From the NCBI RefSeq assembly GCF_004217545.1, contig NZ_SHKY01000001.1, positions 2,914,001-2,978,000 on the forward strand: a stretch of 64,000 nt of DNA. The letters run 5' to 3'. The position numbers and the translations under genes are program-made. Below are positions 57,001 through 64,000 of the stretch, piece after piece. Below the pieces are notes generated by a model. It was not told where the DNA came from and ran no database searches. It was given only the letters and a program-made list of their open reading frames with translations. The stretch comes from Krasilnikovia cinnamomea (GTDB taxonomy: Bacteria > Actinomycetota > Actinomycetes > Mycobacteriales > Micromonosporaceae). Position 1 is the first letter of the stretch. Every line of letters begins with the position of its first letter.

Positions 57001-57207
57001 AGCGACGGCGGCTTCAGCGTCAGCCAGGGCGAATGCGTGAAACGCTCGGGCGACGCAGCGGTCAAGGCGGCCTGTGGTGACGCCGGCGCCTTCCAGGTGG
57101 TGTCCATCGTGGAGGCGAAGGAACAGTGCCCCGACGCTGGTCAGCCGTACGTCCTTAACCCCTCGGGCGACAAGACCCAGGTCCTCTGCCTGAAGCCGAA
57201 CAGCTGA
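54088..57207 (+). CDS. Giant low-complexity membrane protein with C-terminal Cys domain, 1039 aa
   Basis: Unknown function. Residues 1 to about 925 are disordered cytoplasmic sequence rich in Pro, Ala, Gly and Asp, with three blocks of tandem repeats (PPAGQAQ octamers, FGNPSSGGPA decamers, GSDATAQWSGAS dodecamers). One membrane helix (VLPVTVVVVLGAAIVLGLVF, about residues 945-965) follows. The last 65 residues (SVSQGECVKRSGD, AACGDAGAF, EQCPDAGQPY, VLCLKPNS) form a four-cysteine extracytoplasmic domain resembling the LppU/SCO3897 group. ATG 54088 has GGAGGAGG five bases upstream; other in-frame starts lie at 54046-54073. Type II orientation, so the repeats are inside the cell. Confidence 0.7.
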   Translation: MTSEGQHAGRQPAEATSGGAAEQFGANWFPPDSDGNPPSGRPAAPPAAGQAQIPPAGQAQFPPAGQAQIPPAGQAQFPPAGQAQFPPAGQAQFPPAGQAPFPPAGQPAFPPAAGPTSYPPAAGQPPAQLPLAAGQAQVPPAAGRAQVPPADPNVYAPPPHATPNGGSPFVVPAVPPPGQAAELPGGRPFPGDPGVFPGSPGADQSPPSAWAPPPAAPPPASERNAFAAPEEPNPYRATDSLGSGPTDRDPFDRRSAERDPFDRRAMDRDPFDVRPADGNPPERRASEIQGFAPGSPTRGMIGDDPGPTPSSPFAPPASAAGSPAPVWGSSFEPPRAPQTTDEPRHSDAPQVSGFGPDVRGAFPGAAAHGSSESPANRSGLAPFGDQQPRVPGATLGDLPDSAPPSVGDSGGFAARTAPPADGLGERVADNGLPIRTRRPAAANEADGLASTPFDGPSPFDRPRPFTVPPADGPRPSDSPALFDGPRPFDTPPGSPSRPSSGGPASGGPAFGNPSSGGPAFGNPTSDASAFGNPSSGGPAFGSPSSGGSAFGGPASGGPASGGPAFGGSDHGDAGPGGPGFAQRVPGASFGADGPPAAPRSPGAAQSNGGPLVAEARRSVPQPRDPSDQPAPASGTARPVSASASVPVASRVAPGAEGPPPATPPQARVYGRPAPPAEEENLAPVTPFPGRRADEAASELGGPSQDLPPLGPKTPPPGGNQGPARAAASARVAPPFAPASPAPEQPGGPYQEFAGRGQDNPLDRYGEDTTDMAGRNPVDKPYVPEPALPSMHSRPPLADGFPPRPAPDAAPQPGLPGDRAKLGGVFPGPATRATVTPPGPDATAQWSGTPGSEATAQWSGASGSDATAQWSGASGSDATAQWSGTPGSDATAQWSGPPRPEGGAAWPGSAGQPEAAAAPGPADALAPTPDKPDTPAPNVRVLPVTVVVVLGAAIVLGLVFGLVWLISRGSDSSDGGFSVSQGECVKRSGDAAVKAACGDAGAFQVVSIVEAKEQCPDAGQPYVLNPSGDKTQVLCLKPNS
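54228..54420 (+). repeat. 24-nt tandem repeats encoding PPAGQAQ[I/F]
   Basis: About eight in-frame 24-bp copies (CCCGCCGGGCAGGCACAATTC and variants), nearly identical at DNA level, so recently expanded. Confidence 0.85.
55596..55790 (+). repeat. 30-nt tandem repeats encoding FGNPSSGGPA-type units
   Basis: Six or seven degenerate 30-bp copies (GGCAACCCCTCATCTGGCGG and variants) within the same reading frame. Confidence 0.75.
56605..56775 (+). repeat. 36-nt tandem repeats encoding SDATAQWSG-type units
   Basis: Five in-frame copies of a 36-bp unit encoding GSDATAQWSG(AS/TP), with regular Trp spacing just before the membrane helix. Confidence 0.8.
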
Positions 57208-57243
57208 CCCGCTGCCGGGAGCAGCCCGGCGTACGCGACGACC

Positions 57244-57268
57244 GGACGCCCGCCCCGCGCGGGCGTCC
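57244..57268 (+). terminator. Hairpin terminator after the repeat protein
   Basis: A 10-bp perfect stem (GGACGCCCGC with its complement) and a 5-nt loop, 36 nt past the stop. Confidence 0.65.
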
Positions 57269-57294
57269 ACCCGGCTCGTTGGCAGACTGAACCC

Positions 57295-59139
57295 ATGACC
57301 TCGCGCCCGCCCGCCCCCGGCCCCCGCGTACGTGCACCCGAGCTTCGCGGCCGGGCGTGGCTGAATACGGGCGGCCAGGCGTTGACCCTGGAATCCCTGC
57401 GCGGGCGCTGCGTCGTACTCGACTTCTGGACGTTCTGCTGCATCAACTGCCTGCACGTGCTGGACGAGCTGCGGCCACTGGAGGAGCGCTACGGCGACGC
57501 ACTCGTCGTCATCGGCGTGCACTCACCGAAGTTCGAGCACGAGCGCGACCCGCAGGCGTTGGCGGCGGCGGTCGAACGGTACGGGGTCAGCCACCCCGTC
57601 CTGGACGACGCCGACATGGTGATGTGGCAGCAGTACGCGGCCCGGGCCTGGCCCACCCTCGCGGTGATCGACCCGGCGGGTTACCTGGTCGCCTCGATGG
57701 CCGGCGAGGGCCACGCCGAGGGATTGTCCCGGCTGCTGGACGAGCTGATCGCCGAGCATGAGGCGGCCGGGACGTTGCGTCGCGGCGACGGCCCGTACGT
57801 TCCACCCACCGCGCCGGACACGACGCTGCGCTTTCCCGGCAAGGCGGTCGAGCTGCCCTCCGGGCATGTGCTGGTCTCGGATTCGGCCCGGCATTCGCTG
57901 GTCGAGCTGGCGGCGGACGCCGAGACCGTGCTGCGCCGGATCGGTACGGGTGACCGCGGCCGCAGCGACGGCCCGGCGGACGCTGCCAGCTTCTCCGAGC
58001 CGCAGGGCATGTGCCTGCTGCCCGCACCGGTCGCCGAGCGGACCGGTTACGACGTCGTCGTCGCGGACACGGTGAACCACCTGCTCCGCGGTGTGAGCCT
58101 GGCGACGGGGCAGGTCCGTACGGTGGCCGGCACGGGCCGACAGTGGCGCGCCGCGCCGGACGGCCCGGAGCAGGACGCGCTCGCCGCGGACCTGTCCTCC
58201 CCGTGGGACGTCGCCTGGTACGACGACCGGATCGTGATCGCCATGGCCGGTATCCACCAGCTCTGGTGGTTCGACCCGGCCCGGGGCACCGCCGGGGTGT
58301 ACGCGGGCACCACGGTCGAGGCGCTGCGTGACGGCCCCCTGCCGGACGTGTGGCTGGCGCAGCCGTCGGGGCTGGCGGCGGCCGGGGACCGGCTGTGGAT
58401 CGCGGACAGCGAGACGTCGGCGCTGCGCTGGATCGCGGACGGGGTCCTGCACACCGCGGTGGGCCAGGGGCTGTTCGATTTCGGGCACGTGGATGGTCCG
58501 GCCAAGACGGCGCTGCTGCAGCATCCGCTGGGTGTCGCCGCCTCGCCGGACGGCTCGGTGCTGGTCGCGGACACCTACAACGGGGCGGTCCGCCGGTTCG
58601 ATCCGCAGACGCAGACCGTGTCCACGGTGGATTCCGGATTGGCCGAACCGAGCGACGTGCTGGTCACCTCGGACGGATCGGTGCTGGTGGTGGAGTCGGC
58701 CGCGCACCGGCTGACCCGGCTGGCTCCGGGAGCGGTACGGACGGTCGCGGGCGAGCGGCACCGCGTGGAGCGCCCGCCGTCGCCGCTGGCGCCGGGCGAG
58801 GTGACGCTGGACATCGTCTTCACCCCGGCGCCGGGACAGAAGCTGGACGACACGTACGGGCCGTCGACCCGGCTGGAGGTGTCGGCGTCACCGCCGGAAC
58901 TGCTGCTGGCGGGCGAGGGTGTCGGCACGGAGCTGTCCCGGCGGCTGGTGGTGAACCCGGCCGTGACCTCCGGCGTGTTGCAGGTGGTTGCCCAGGCCGC
59001 CACGTGCGACTCTGACGTGGAACATGCCGCATGCCATCTGACCAGGCAGGACTGGGGGGTGCCGGTTGTCGTCGAGCAGGGTGCGCCAGTCCGGGTGCCG
59101 CTGGTCCTGCGGGGCCTGGACGATGCGGCAGGGCCGTGA
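57295..59139 (+). CDS. Thioredoxin-like/NHL-repeat protein, 614 aa
   Basis: A fusion of a thioredoxin-fold domain (residues about 15-165, redox motif FWTFCCINCLHVLDEL with Cys49 and Cys52, as in CxxC) and an NHL beta-propeller (about 170-500, repeats such as LPSGHVLVSDSARHSLVEL, DVVVADTVNHLLRGV, GSVLVADTYNGAVRRF). A C-terminal beta domain follows, ending with cysteines. It matches the bacterial family annotated 'NHL domain-containing thioredoxin family', which resembles animal NHLRC2. No signal peptide is visible. ATG 57295 starts the usual MTSRPPAPGPRVRAPELRG. Thiol exchange is probable, but the partner is unknown. Confidence 0.85.
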   Translation: MTSRPPAPGPRVRAPELRGRAWLNTGGQALTLESLRGRCVVLDFWTFCCINCLHVLDELRPLEERYGDALVVIGVHSPKFEHERDPQALAAAVERYGVSHPVLDDADMVMWQQYAARAWPTLAVIDPAGYLVASMAGEGHAEGLSRLLDELIAEHEAAGTLRRGDGPYVPPTAPDTTLRFPGKAVELPSGHVLVSDSARHSLVELAADAETVLRRIGTGDRGRSDGPADAASFSEPQGMCLLPAPVAERTGYDVVVADTVNHLLRGVSLATGQVRTVAGTGRQWRAAPDGPEQDALAADLSSPWDVAWYDDRIVIAMAGIHQLWWFDPARGTAGVYAGTTVEALRDGPLPDVWLAQPSGLAAAGDRLWIADSETSALRWIADGVLHTAVGQGLFDFGHVDGPAKTALLQHPLGVAASPDGSVLVADTYNGAVRRFDPQTQTVSTVDSGLAEPSDVLVTSDGSVLVVESAAHRLTRLAPGAVRTVAGERHRVERPPSPLAPGEVTLDIVFTPAPGQKLDDTYGPSTRLEVSASPPELLLAGEGVGTELSRRLVVNPAVTSGVLQVVAQAATCDSDVEHAACHLTRQDWGVPVVVEQGAPVRVPLVLRGLDDAAGP

Positions 59140-59164
59140 GCGCAAACACTACCTGCAAGTAACC

Positions 59165-59180
59165 TACGGTGTCGTAACCT
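59165..59180 (+). promoter_or_regulatory. Leaderless-type -10 box with overlapping TACG-N4-CGTA palindrome
   Basis: TAACCT (59175-59180) is followed by six bases and GTG 59187, without a Shine-Dalgarno. The box overlaps TACG-GTGT-CGTA (59165-59176), which could be an operator. The 5' repeat GTAACCTACG/GTAACCTAGG is also nearby. Confidence 0.45.
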
Positions 59181-59186
59181 AGGACC

Positions 59187-59861
59187 GTGACGACTTCCGC
59201 CCCGTCCCGGACGCCGGCCGATCTCGGCAAGCCGCGCCTACGCGGCCGGCTCCATCAGTACGCGTTCTTCGTCGCGCTGGTCTGCGGCGTCGTGCTCTGT
59301 TCCATCGCGGCCAGCCGTCCCGGCATCGCACCGTTGCTGAGCTGCCTGGTCTACAGCCTCACGGTGTGCGGGCTGTTCGGCGTCAGCGCCCTGTACCACC
59401 GCCGGTTCTGGTCCGAGCGCGGCTACCAGATCATGCGGCGGATGGATCACTCGATGATCTTCATCTTCATCGCGGGCACGTACACGCCGTTCTGCGTCCT
59501 GCTGCTGCCGCCCGCGATACGCGACGTCATGCTCGCCATCATCTGGGCCGGCGCCCTCGGCGGGGTGGCCTTGAAGATGATCTGGCCGCACCTGCCGCGG
59601 TGGGCCGGGGCGCCGCTGTATCTCGCCCTGGGCTGGGCCGCGGTCGCGATCCTGCCGGACGTGCTGCACCACGGCGGCGTGACGGTGCTCGTGCTGCTGG
59701 CCGCCGGTGGCGCGGCGTACAGCGTCGGGGCGGTGTTCTACGCCCTGCGCCGGCCCAATCCGTGGCCGACGGTCTTCGGCCACCACGAGTTCTTCCACGC
59801 CTGCACGCTGGTGGCGGCGATCCTGCACCACATCGCGATCTACTTCGCGCTGTACGCCTGA
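59187..59861 (+). CDS. Hemolysin III/TrhA (PAQR) family membrane protein
   Basis: A seven-helix membrane protein of 224 residues. PAQR metal-ligand signatures are intact: SALYHRRFWS with the first His, RRMDHSMIFIFIAGTYTPFC with the Asp/His pair, and the C-terminal GHHEFFHACTLVAAILHHIAIY with two ligand His. Members in Bacillus and E. coli (YqfA/TrhA) affect membrane-energised maintenance; hemolytic activity is not established for most. The start is taken from the leaderless arrangement. Confidence 0.88.
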   Translation: MTTSAPSRTPADLGKPRLRGRLHQYAFFVALVCGVVLCSIAASRPGIAPLLSCLVYSLTVCGLFGVSALYHRRFWSERGYQIMRRMDHSMIFIFIAGTYTPFCVLLLPPAIRDVMLAIIWAGALGGVALKMIWPHLPRWAGAPLYLALGWAAVAILPDVLHHGGVTVLVLLAAGGAAYSVGAVFYALRRPNPWPTVFGHHEFFHACTLVAAILHHIAIYFALYA

Positions 59862-59895
59862 CCGCCGCCCGCCAAGGCGCTACGCCACCCGCGGT

Positions 59896-60174
59896 TCAGA
59901 AACCCGGCGGCGGAGGCGGCGGCACGTCGTCGCGACGCGTCTCCCGGTACTCGGTGACGGGTGCGCCACCGACCACTCCGGGACGGCCCTGGCTGACCAC
60001 GACGGCGCGGCGTCGGCTGTTCCAGAACCAGATGGTGACGATGAGGCCGACCAGGCCCGCCGCCATCAGAACCCAGCCGACGACGTTGAGGTCGAGGCCG
60101 CTGATGTTGGCATTGACGGCGAACGCCAGAATCGCCCCCAATGCCAGGAGAAAGATACTTCCGCCGATGCCCAT
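59896..60174 (-). CDS. DUF6458 family membrane protein
   Basis: A 92-residue actinobacterial membrane protein. It begins MGIGGSIFLLALGAILAFAV, the family signature, with a second hydrophobic helix (VVGWVLMAAGLVGLIVTIWF) and then a basic RRR and a Pro-rich cytoplasmic tail (VPPPPPPGF). ATG 60174 has GAGGAGG four bases upstream. Function unknown. Confidence 0.85.
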   Translation of the reverse strand: MGIGGSIFLLALGAILAFAVNANISGLDLNVVGWVLMAAGLVGLIVTIWFWNSRRRAVVVSQGRPGVVGGAPVTEYRETRRDDVPPPPPPGF

Positions 60175-60253
60175 GGGCCCTCCTCGGCTCGTCGGTGCGT
60201 CGACGCGCGTGTTTACCCCGGTGAATCGACCTCTAATCAGGCAAGCTGTCGGC

Positions 60254-60769
60254 ATGACCGCACGCACTGTCGTACTGCTGCGCCACGCCAAGGCGGAGAC
60301 GCCCGGCGAGCTTCCGGACATCGAGCGGCAGCTCACCGACCGGGGACGGGCGGACGCGGGCGCGGCGGGAGCCTGGCTGGCCGCGCAGGGCCTCCGCCCG
60401 GGACTGGTGTTCTGCTCGCCCGCCACGCGGACCCGGCAGACCTGGCATGCGGTCGCGGTGGCGCTGGCCGAGGCCGACCCGGCGGGCACCGCACCGGAGG
60501 TGCACTACGACCCGGGCCTGTACGCGGGCGGCCGCACCGAGGTCATCGACCTGCTCCGCGGGGTGCCCGAGGCGACCGCAACGGTGCTGGTGGTGGGGCA
60601 CAACCCGACGATGTCCGATGTTTCCCTGCTGCTCGGCACCTCGGACGGTGAGCCCGGCCTGATGGGCCTGCGAACGGCCGGGTTGGCGGTACACCGGGCG
60701 GACCTCGCGTGGTCGCAGATCGAGCCGGGTGCGCTGCCCCTGGTGCAGTCACACACCGCCCGCGCCTGA
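60254..60769 (+). CDS. SixA-like histidine phosphatase
   Basis: A 171-residue phosphoglycerate-mutase-superfamily phosphatase. The catalytic His lies in LLRHAKAE (about residue 11), with ATRTRQT (residues about 57-63) supplying Arg and GHNPTMSDVSLLL the second active-site His (about residue 117). E. coli SixA removes phosphate from His in phosphorelay proteins; the substrate here is unproven. No Shine-Dalgarno is clear before ATG 60254; a weak -10-like CAAGCT is six bases upstream. Confidence 0.85.
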   Translation: MTARTVVLLRHAKAETPGELPDIERQLTDRGRADAGAAGAWLAAQGLRPGLVFCSPATRTRQTWHAVAVALAEADPAGTAPEVHYDPGLYAGGRTEVIDLLRGVPEATATVLVVGHNPTMSDVSLLLGTSDGEPGLMGLRTAGLAVHRADLAWSQIEPGALPLVQSHTARA

Positions 60770-60796
60770 CAACGCCACGAGCCGCGGAAACGCCGA

Positions 60797-60826
60797 GGGC
60801 CGGCGGACACCCTTGTCCGCCGGCCC
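60797..60826. terminator. Bidirectional hairpin
   Basis: A 13-bp perfect stem (GGGCCGGCGGACA with its complement) and a 4-nt loop, between convergent stops at 60769 and 60851. Confidence 0.75.
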
Positions 60827-60850
60827 CCGTCGCTCAGGGGAGGGTTCGCG

Positions 60851-62707
60851 TCAGAACGCCTCTTCGGGCAGGTCCATCAGGTCGAGGTTGGTGTTCTCGA
60901 TGATGCGGCGATCCGCGCCGACCCGCGGCAGGATCTCGCGGGCGAAGAACCGGGCGGCGGCCACCTTGCCGGTGTAGAAGTTCTTGTCCGCCGGGCTCAC
61001 CTCGCCGCCGAGGGCCTTGAGGGCGACCTCGGCCTGGCGCAGCAGCAGCCAGGAGATCACCACGTCGCCGATGGCCAGCAGCACCCGGCGGGAGCTGAGA
61101 CCCACCTTGTACAGCTCGCGGGCCTCGCCGCCCTGGACGGCCTGCAGCCAGCCCATCTCGATGCCGAGGATGGCCTGCAGCTCGCCGAGGGCCTTGGCCA
61201 GCGCGGCCCGCTCCTCCTTGAGCTGGCCGTTGCCGGCCTCCGTCTCCACGAAGGACTGCATCTCGGTGGCGAGGACGGACAGCGCCCGACCCTGGTCCTT
61301 CACGATCTTGCGGAAGATCAGGTCCAGGCTCTGGATCGCCGTGGTGCCCTCGTACAGGGTGTCGATCTTGGCGTCCCGGACGTACTGCTCCAGCGGGTAG
61401 TCCTGCAGGAAGCCGGAGCCGCCGAAGGTCTGCAGCGACTCGTGACCGAGCAGCTCGTACGCCCGCTCCGAGCCGACGCCCTTGACCAGGGGCAGCAGCA
61501 GGTCGTTGACCCGGGCGGCGGCCTTGGCGGCCTTCTCGTCCCCGGCCGCCTCGGCGATCGCGACCTTGTCCTGCCACGTGCCCGTGAAGATCACCAGGGC
61601 GCGCATGCCCTCGGCGTACGCCTTCTGCAGCATCAGCGAGCGGCGTACGTCCGGGTGCGCGGTGATCGTGACGCGCGGGGCGTCCTTCTCCGCGTTCTGC
61701 AGCAGGTCGGCGCCCTGGACGCGGTTCTTCGCGTACTCCAGCGCGTTGAGGTAACCCGTCGACAGGGTCGCGATGGCCTTCGTGCCGACCATCATCCGGG
61801 CGTACTCAATGATCATGAACATCTGGCGGATGCCCTGGTGGACGTCGCCCAGCAGCCAGCCCTTGGCCGGGATGCCGTGCTCGCCGAAGGTCATCTCGCA
61901 GGTGTTGCTGACCTTGATGCCCATCTTGTGCTCGACGTTGGTGGCGAAGGCGCCGTTGCGCTCGCCCAGCTCGCCGGTCTCCGGGTCGAAGTGGAACTTC
62001 GGCACGATGAACAGCGACAGGCCCTTGGTGCCCGGGCCGCCGACACCCTCGACGCCGACCGGACGGGCCAGCACGTAGTGGATGATGTTGTCGCTCAGGT
62101 CGTGCTCACCCGAGGTGATGAAGCGCTTGACGCCCTCGATGTGCCAGGAGCCGTCCGCCTGCGGGATGGCCCGGGTACGACCGGCGCCGACGTCCGAACC
62201 CGCGTCGGGCTCGGTGAGCACCATGGTCGAGCCCCACTGCTTCTCGACGAACAGCTTGGCCCACTTCTTCTGCTCCTCGTTGCCCTCGACGTGCACGACG
62301 TGCGCGAAGGAGGGGCCGGAGGAGTACATCCAGATCGGCGCGTTCGCGCCGAGGACCTGCTCCGCGATGGCCCACCACAGGGAGCGCGGGGCGAGGGTGC
62401 CGCCGAGCTCGCCGGGCAGGTCGAGGCGCCAGAACTCGGACGCCATGAAGGTCGCGAAGGACTTCTTGAACGACTCGGGCAGGTTCGCCGTGTGGTTCGC
62501 CGGGTCGAACTTCGGCGGATTGCGGTCCGCATCCGCGTAGCTGGCCGCGAGATCCTCGCGCGCCAGGCGGTTCACCTCGGCGAGGACGTCGCGCGCGGTC
62601 TCGGCGTCGATCTCGTCGAACGGCGCCTGGCCGAACGCGCGGTCAGCCCCGAACACCTCGAAGAGGTTGAACTCGAGGTCGCGCAGGTTGCTCTTGTAGT
62701 GAGTCAT
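60851..62707 (-). CDS. Acyl-CoA dehydrogenase, long type (FadE5-like)
   Basis: FAD-dependent alpha,beta-dehydrogenation of acyl-CoA thioesters (beta-oxidation). Residues 1-160 form the N-terminal helical domain and 160-280 the beta-domain with [15 protein letters not shown] (flavin/substrate contact). The C-terminal helical domain contains the catalytic-type [16 protein letters not shown]. An extra C-terminal domain of about 130 residues (acyl-CoA dehydrogenase C-terminal-like, as in AidB-related and mycobacterial FadE proteins) makes the 618-residue length. ATG 62707 starts [18 protein letters not shown], typical of this subgroup. A palindromic operator 30 bases upstream suggests TetR-type repression. 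Confidence 0.92.
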   Translation of the reverse strand: MTHYKSNLRDLEFNLFEVFGADRAFGQAPFDEIDAETARDVLAEVNRLAREDLAASYADADRNPPKFDPANHTANLPESFKKSFATFMASEFWRLDLPGELGGTLAPRSLWWAIAEQVLGANAPIWMYSSGPSFAHVVHVEGNEEQKKWAKLFVEKQWGSTMVLTEPDAGSDVGAGRTRAIPQADGSWHIEGVKRFITSGEHDLSDNIIHYVLARPVGVEGVGGPGTKGLSLFIVPKFHFDPETGELGERNGAFATNVEHKMGIKVSNTCEMTFGEHGIPAKGWLLGDVHQGIRQMFMIIEYARMMVGTKAIATLSTGYLNALEYAKNRVQGADLLQNAEKDAPRVTITAHPDVRRSLMLQKAYAEGMRALVIFTGTWQDKVAIAEAAGDEKAAKAAARVNDLLLPLVKGVGSERAYELLGHESLQTFGGSGFLQDYPLEQYVRDAKIDTLYEGTTAIQSLDLIFRKIVKDQGRALSVLATEMQSFVETEAGNGQLKEERAALAKALGELQAILGIEMGWLQAVQGGEARELYKVGLSSRRVLLAIGDVVISWLLLRQAEVALKALGGEVSPADKNFYTGKVAAARFFAREILPRVGADRRIIENTNLDLMDLPEEAF

Positions 62708-62736
62708 GTGGCTTGGCCCCGCTCTCCCGAACGCGA

Positions 62737-62752
62737 GTTACTCGTCAGTAAC
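62737..62752 (-). promoter_or_regulatory. TetR-type palindromic operator upstream of acyl-CoA dehydrogenase
   Basis: GTTACT-CGTC-AGTAAC is a perfect inverted repeat with 6-base arms, 30 bases upstream of the dehydrogenase start. On the minus strand a TACAGT box lies just upstream of it, so a bound repressor would cover the transcription start. No TetR gene is within the window. Confidence 0.65.
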
Positions 62753-63006
62753 CAACACTGTATTACCAGCGGGTAGGCGTCGACAACCCGCGAGAGATCC
62801 TTGGTGTGTGTCGAAAAGTGGACCAATCGCCCTCGATCAGGTGTAACCGGAGTCACCTTTTGGTCATTTGCCGACCGCCGGGCCGCGCGGAGTATCGACC
62901 GGCGCCCCGGCTCGTTGCTCCCGGTGTACGCCTCACACGCGTACCCGCAGAGCAGGGACAGCTCGCCGACCGCCGACATGGCGGCGAACGACCTGGGGAG
63001 GTCACG

Positions 63007-63210
63007 ATGTTCGCCACGATCAAGAGTCTGATTCCGGAGCCACGCCAGGCCGACCAGCAGCCCCGCGCGTACGTGGGCCGGCACCGCCAGCCCGAGAAGT
63101 TCACCGCACGCGCCCAGGTCACGGTCGTGCCCGGGCCGGTGGGCCGGGACCCGGACCCGGCCGGTCCCGCGGCGGAGGAACCGGATGACGCGCCCGCCGA
63201 CGCGGCCTGA
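63007..63210 (+). CDS. Small hypothetical protein, 67 aa
   Basis: A short protein with a basic first half (MFATIKSLIPEPRQADQQPR) and an acidic, Pro/Ala-rich end (EEPDDAPADAA). GGGGAGG lies five bases before ATG 63007. It is divergent from the acyl-CoA dehydrogenase and convergent with the phosphatase. No homology is recognised; likely disordered. Confidence 0.55.
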   Translation: MFATIKSLIPEPRQADQQPRAYVGRHRQPEKFTARAQVTVVPGPVGRDPDPAGPAAEEPDDAPADAA

Positions 63211-63227
63211 CGACCCGGCCTGACGAC

Positions 63228-64000
63228 TCAGCTACCGGCGGCGCCGACCTCCCAGCTCGGCATGGGTACGGAGGCGCCGCCGTCGCGGCCGGAGTACTCC
63301 AACAGGACCAGGGCGATGTCGTCGTCCAGCCGGCCGTGGACCCAGTCCACGAGAGCGGTTTCCAGCGAGGCGAGCCCGTCCCCGACGGTGCCGTGGCCCA
63401 GCAGCCGCCAGGCGCGGTCCGCGGTCGGGAAGAACTCACCCTCCCGGCGCGCCTCGCCCAAACCATCCGTGAACAGCAACAACCGGTCGCCCGGTTCCAG
63501 CCGTTCCACCCGGGGCCGGGCCACCGGCATGAAACCCAGTGGTGGCGCCGGGGCGGGCGGCTCCAGGGCGATCACCTGGCCGCGACGCAACAGCAGCGGC
63601 GCCGGATGTCCACAGTTGACGATCGTCAGCGTCCCGCCCCGCTCCTCGACCAGCGCGGCGGTGACGAAGTCCTCGTCGCCGACGCTACGGGCCACCGCCC
63701 GGTCCAGATCCGCGACGATCGCCCGCAGATCCGCCCGCTCGTACGCGACGTGCCGGTACGAGCCGAGCACGATGCTGGCCAGACGGACCGCGTCGAGGCC
63801 CTTGCCCCGCACGTCGCCGATGATGATCCGCACCCCGTACGGAGTGTCCAGGGCCTCGTAGAGGTCCCCGCCGATGTCGGCGGCCGCCGACGCCGAGATG
63901 TAGCGGCCCGCCACCGCCAGCGAGCCGACCTGCGGACCGATCGGGCGCAGCACCGCCTGCTGCGCCACGGCCGCCAGCCGCACCAGCTCCGCGATCCGGT
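63228..64000 (-). CDS. PP2C-type (SpoIIE-like) serine phosphatase, truncated by window edge
   Basis: Phosphatase of the PPM/SpoIIE family. Within the visible 258 codons the metal-binding acidic motifs are present: SAAADIGGDLYEAL, IIGDVRGKGLDAVRLASI, LFTDGLGEARRE and DDDIALVLLE. In actinobacteria such domains often dephosphorylate anti-anti-sigma factors or follow GAF/PAS sensor domains. The frame is still open at the window's end, so an N-terminal sensor or membrane domain may lie beyond it. The 3' end is near the small 67-aa gene. Confidence 0.85.
   Translation of the reverse strand, partial: RIAELVRLAAVAQQAVLRPIGPQVGSLAVAGRYISASAAADIGGDLYEALDTPYGVRIIIGDVRGKGLDAVRLASIVLGSYRHVAYERADLRAIVADLDRAVARSVGDEDFVTAALVEERGGTLTIVNCGHPAPLLLRRGQVIALEPPAPAPPLGFMPVARPRVERLEPGDRLLLFTDGLGEARREGEFFPTADRAWRLLGHGTVGDGLASLETALVDWVHGRLDDDIALVLLEYSGRDGGASVPMPSWEVGAAGS

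Overview
The window is very GC-rich actinobacterial chromosome: coding third positions are almost all G/C, GTG starts are common, and most intergenic hairpins lack a U-tract. Valine dehydrogenase, DUF3073, DUF3151, DUF6458, HspR/HAIR heat-shock control and many Pro/Gly-rich membrane proteins point to a filamentous actinomycete, most likely Micromonosporaceae (Actinoplanes-like). The genus is an inference from gene content. No rRNA, tRNA, CRISPR array, insertion sequence or prophage was seen.

Layout. 1-3.0 kb: valine dehydrogenase, DUF3073, and a two-gene RiPP cassette on the minus strand, made of a radical SAM/SPASM peptide maturase and, overlapping its 3' end, a 75-residue precursor with a core of aromatic-X-Asn/His triads. 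3.1-18.4 kb: a dispersed purine block (purF-purM, purS-purQ-purL, purB, purD, purA) that supplies nearly all de novo IMP steps plus both enzymes for AMP. Two sterol-carrier-like proteins, a secreted trypsin-like protease and a Gly/Tyr-rich membrane protein lie between. purC is missing from its usual place. 18.4-31.1 kb: a diacylglycerol-kinase-like protein with a Cys-rich N-terminus, a ParA/EspI-like ATPase with a huge disordered N-terminus, DUF3151, a LOG-family protein, class II FBP aldolase, DedA, a class II aldolase-fold enzyme, an ArsR regulator, an AT-richer non-coding patch and a tandem pair of four-helix membrane proteins. 31.1-42.9 kb: the heat-shock regulon (clpB, and dnaK-grpE-dnaJ-hspR), both promoters carrying HAIR-type operators, enclosing a MASE1 sensor kinase and a KhtT/KhtU-like cation:proton antiporter. 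43-49.3 kb: tandem dynamin-like GTPases, an unknown 408-residue protein and a Pro/Gly-rich anchored protein. 49.8-53.4 kb: a translationally coupled E1alpha-E1beta-E2 2-oxoacid dehydrogenase operon. 53.5-64 kb: a 1039-residue repeat-rich membrane protein, an NHL/thioredoxin protein, a TrhA-type membrane protein, DUF6458, a SixA-like phosphatase, an acyl-CoA dehydrogenase with a palindromic operator, and a PP2C phosphatase running off the window.

The best candidate for something new is the cyclophane-type RiPP cassette at 1602-2943, which appears inserted between DUF3073 and purM, genes that are neighbours in Streptomyces. A second theme is transcription: at least six genes have a -10 box (TAnnnT) 6-7 nt before the start codon and no Shine-Dalgarno, as expected for leaderless mRNAs.
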